64,000 nt of DNA from Opisthocomus hoazin (lineage: Eukaryota; Chordata; Aves; Opisthocomiformes; Opisthocomidae): NCBI RefSeq assembly GCF_030867145.1, contig NC_134415.1, positions 71,453,300 through 71,517,299 on the forward strand. The letters run 5' to 3'. Positions 61,745 to 64,000 of this stretch are shown one piece after another. The position numbers were made by a program, and so were the translations under genes. The stretch's first letter is position 1. Every line of letters begins with the position of its first letter. The notes below the pieces were generated by a model. The model saw only the letters and a program-made list of their open reading frames with translations, was not told the origin of the DNA and made no database searches.

Positions 61745-62960
61745 GGCTGAGCCATCTCCAGCAGATATTGGCTTAACCTGCATCTAAAAATCTTCAACGA
61801 GAGAGATTTCACAGCCTTCAGAAATAGCCTATGCCTCTGTTCAGCTTTATAGCTGAATGCATTACCTGGTCTCTCACATTAACTTACTACATCCTCCCTG
61901 TCCTTTCATTATTCAGCCACATTTGTCTATCCTAAAAGCCAACTCATTCAAACGCTCTCACAGGCTGTGTTTTCTGAAGCTCATTTTTATTTTTTTTTAT
62001 TTTTCTCCCCATGCCTTGCAGTTCACCTGCACACCCTTCCAAGAGCAGCACCCTTGCGCTGGCCTCAATACTCCAGCTGAGCCCCCATCGGAGCTGAGCA
62101 GACCAGTTCTCTCCCGAATCTTATAGACAACGCTCCTGCAACACTTGCTGGAATTAAGTTTGTACTAGCAATGACAGGATGACAGCATTGACTCCTGCGG
62201 CATTTGTGAGCCAGCAGCCTAGCACTTGCTAGGCCCCAGTCTGCAAAGTTGGCTGGTCATCTCCGCTCTTCATTTTTTTCCAGCTGTCAATAAAGCACCA
62301 TACTCTTTCCCACACTGAATTTCGGTTTATCATTTAAAATCATTTTGAATTCTAATCCTGTTCTCTGAAGTGCTTGCATTCCCTTCCACTGGGGATTTTA
62401 AGTGTCCACATAATCCCATCATCTAAACCGGTAATGAACATGCTGAAGAGTAACAGACTTGGGACAGGTACCTACAAAATCCTGCATTATGGTAAAATAT
62501 TGAGACCTATTCTTTGCATATAATTTTCAACTCCCTATGCCCTCTTACTGCCAAAGCAGTAACACCTAAACTGTATTTCTGTAGCTCACTTACAGTATGG
62601 AGAGCCTTACCAAAGTCAAGCTGTTCTGCCACCCCTCTGTCCTCTGTAACAGGTGCTGCCAGTTCAGCATAATTGTTCTTGACAAATCCTTTTACATTTT
62701 TGCCATCATGCTATCTTCTAGACTCTCAGAAAATAACAGGTTAATGCATTCCCCCAGGATCTGCCTTGTATTTCCCAGAACTTCCTTTGCCCCTTTCCAC
62801 AGCAATGAACTTGGCCTTCTTCCGCCTCTCTGGGACCTCAAGTGACTTCTGTGCTGATCTCACTCACCTCTGAGGGGCACATTCACCTTGCTCACTCATG
62901 CCCCCAACCTCTCCCTCCCTGCAGCTTTCGGTCTCTCTCCACACGTGCCTTCCAGCTCCT
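61745..62960 (-). mobile_element. ancient long CR1-like LINE relic
   Basis: Weakly but collinearly matches, on the minus strand, a long CR1-type element as found in reptile genomes. In plus-strand order I see the ORF2 end region (61780-61850, TTCACAGCCTTCAGAAATAG), a 'tactccagctgagcccc' block (62068-62085), ATCATTTTGAATTCTAATCC (near 62338), GTAATGAACATGCTGAAGAG (near 62431), CCTTACCAAAGTCAAG (near 62606), TTGTTCTTGACAAATCC (near 62672) and TTAATGCATTCCCCCAGGAT (near 62742). Order and spacing fit one insertion. Divergence is far higher than in the other copies. Boundaries are approximate. Confidence 0.7.
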
Positions 62961-63109
62961 GGCAGGAACGAGGCGTTGTATCACCTCTATTCATCTTTTG
63001 AGCTGGCTCATCCCAGGCAGTGAACCTGAAATGGGTCTGTGCAGTCATGTAATTAAAGAAAATGTACAAGACAGTTGAATAAAGGATGTATATGCAGTGT
63101 AAGTGCTGA

Positions 63110-63133
63110 CATCCTAATCTGCAGATTAGGATG
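63110..63133. repeat. perfect 24-bp palindrome
   Basis: CATCCTAATCTG followed immediately by its exact reverse complement. It has two inverted TAATC cores, and a third GATTAGC follows in overlap at 63133-63139. It could extrude as a cruciform or bind a homeodomain dimer of the K50 type, which is inference. Confidence 0.85.
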
Positions 63134-64000
63134 ATTAGCATGCCTTTGTTAGCTTAATCTTTAAATGCATTTACTTGTGTAGTAGTAATGTGTGTGGTAG
63201 TGCGCATGTAGGAGTTTAGTATCCGTAGTTTCCTTTTTTTATTTTTAATTTTCAATGCAAACAAAAAATCAGAGTTCCCCTACTTGGTATCACAACTTCT
63301 TTCTAAAACGGCCATCAGCGGGGCTGAACTCTTAGATCCACATAGACAGCTGCAGAGCAGTCCAGCAGTATTGCATGAAAAGATCCAAACTTTACCAATA
63401 TGCAAAGAAGCAAGGGATAAATATCCTCAATGTCGTATCACACCTCTGCTCTACATGCCAAGGGCCACGTTGAAGTGCCAGTGTAACCTCTCCTTCTGCG
63501 AGATTTGAGCCCACACTACCACCCTGTGAGAGACCTGGGACTCCCTTCTTCCCTTTTGCCTTTCTTCTCCATATCAGAAAATGCTAAAGGAGATAATATG
63601 ATTTGGGGATGGAGGGGCAACAAAAAATCCTGATGGCACATCATTAATCACAAGAGCTATTAATGAATAATCTATTATCTTAGCTATATTACTAGTGCCT
63701 GGTTTGTATCCCAAAGCAAAAAAAGTATGTGTATACTGGTTTTCTATGCATTTCTGGTACTTGTAGTAATATGATAATATTAAATAGAATGCATTACAAC
63801 TGTAAAGAGACCTTGCAAGTGATAATTATTCATATAAAATTTAGAAGATGTAAAATGCTAATGATTATTCATACACAAAATGAGTTAGAGTGTTGCAACG
63901 CTGGGAAGCTAGCATGAGGATGAAAGAGAAGCACAGCAGCTGCATGAAAAGCACTTTGTCCCCAAAGGGTGGCTCCTCCATTCTCTGGGACACAGGGAAT

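Larger units (their letters stand above)
57346..64000 (-). other. TPD52L1: TPD52L1 intron continuing past the window
   Basis: No exon encoding the expected GTAISKKFGDM region or the coiled coil was found up to 64000, so the upstream intron is at least 6.65 kb. It holds the second stem-loop copy, two CR1 pieces, a CCA microsatellite, a G-run (58633-58651, quadruplex-prone) and the 24-bp palindrome. A minus-strand open frame ending at a GTGAGT donor near 57505 does not resemble TPD52L1. Confidence 0.7.

Noticed and set aside
1-64000. Searched by eye for tRNA genes, CRISPR arrays, LTR retroviral copies and bacterial-type operons
   Set aside because: No cloverleaf with both internal promoter boxes, no regularly spaced identical repeats with unique spacers, and no recognisable LTR, gag, pol or env segment was seen. 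All reverse-transcriptase-like frames are CR1 LINE.

Overview
This is vertebrate nuclear DNA, almost certainly from a bird. It has spliced genes with GT/GC-AG introns, a CpG-island promoter, and about ten CR1 non-LTR retrotransposon copies in both orientations, many ending in the ATTCTRTG-type tail typical of avian CR1. I see no bacterial features (operons, CRISPR, IS elements) and no functional RNA gene. I cannot name the species.

Two genes are secure. HDDC2 (plus strand, 37037-45500) is complete: six exons give a 197-residue HD-domain 5'-deoxynucleotidase with all metal-binding residues intact. TPD52L1 (tumor protein D52-like 1, D53) lies on the minus strand. Only its last three coding exons are inside (57307-57345, 54633-54693, 49829-49960), and its 5' exons, including the coiled coil, lie beyond position 64000. 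The two genes converge tail to tail, which matches the neighbourhood I recall from human 6q22.31.

Region by region: 1-1700 may hold the last exons of an unidentified plus-strand gene. 1850-36600 is gene-poor, with CR1 copies, a 23-bp minisatellite (17125-17308), a decayed 5S-rRNA-derived piece (30083-30141), low-complexity tracts and a nested hairpin (3456-3523). 36720-37800 is the HDDC2 CpG island. 37037-45500 is HDDC2. 45551-48170 is the spacer between the converging genes. 48170-64000 is the TPD52L1 3' UTR, three exons and introns. Those introns contain more CR1, an old long CR1 relic (61745-62960), a duplicated hairpin-forming element (56824 and 58444) and a perfect 24-bp palindrome (63110-63133).

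I found no convincing new multi-gene system. The best leads are the apparent GC-AG first intron of HDDC2, the duplicated stem-loop repeat, the frame-preserving 39-nt exon of TPD52L1, the two palindromic structures, and the unassigned exons at the left edge.
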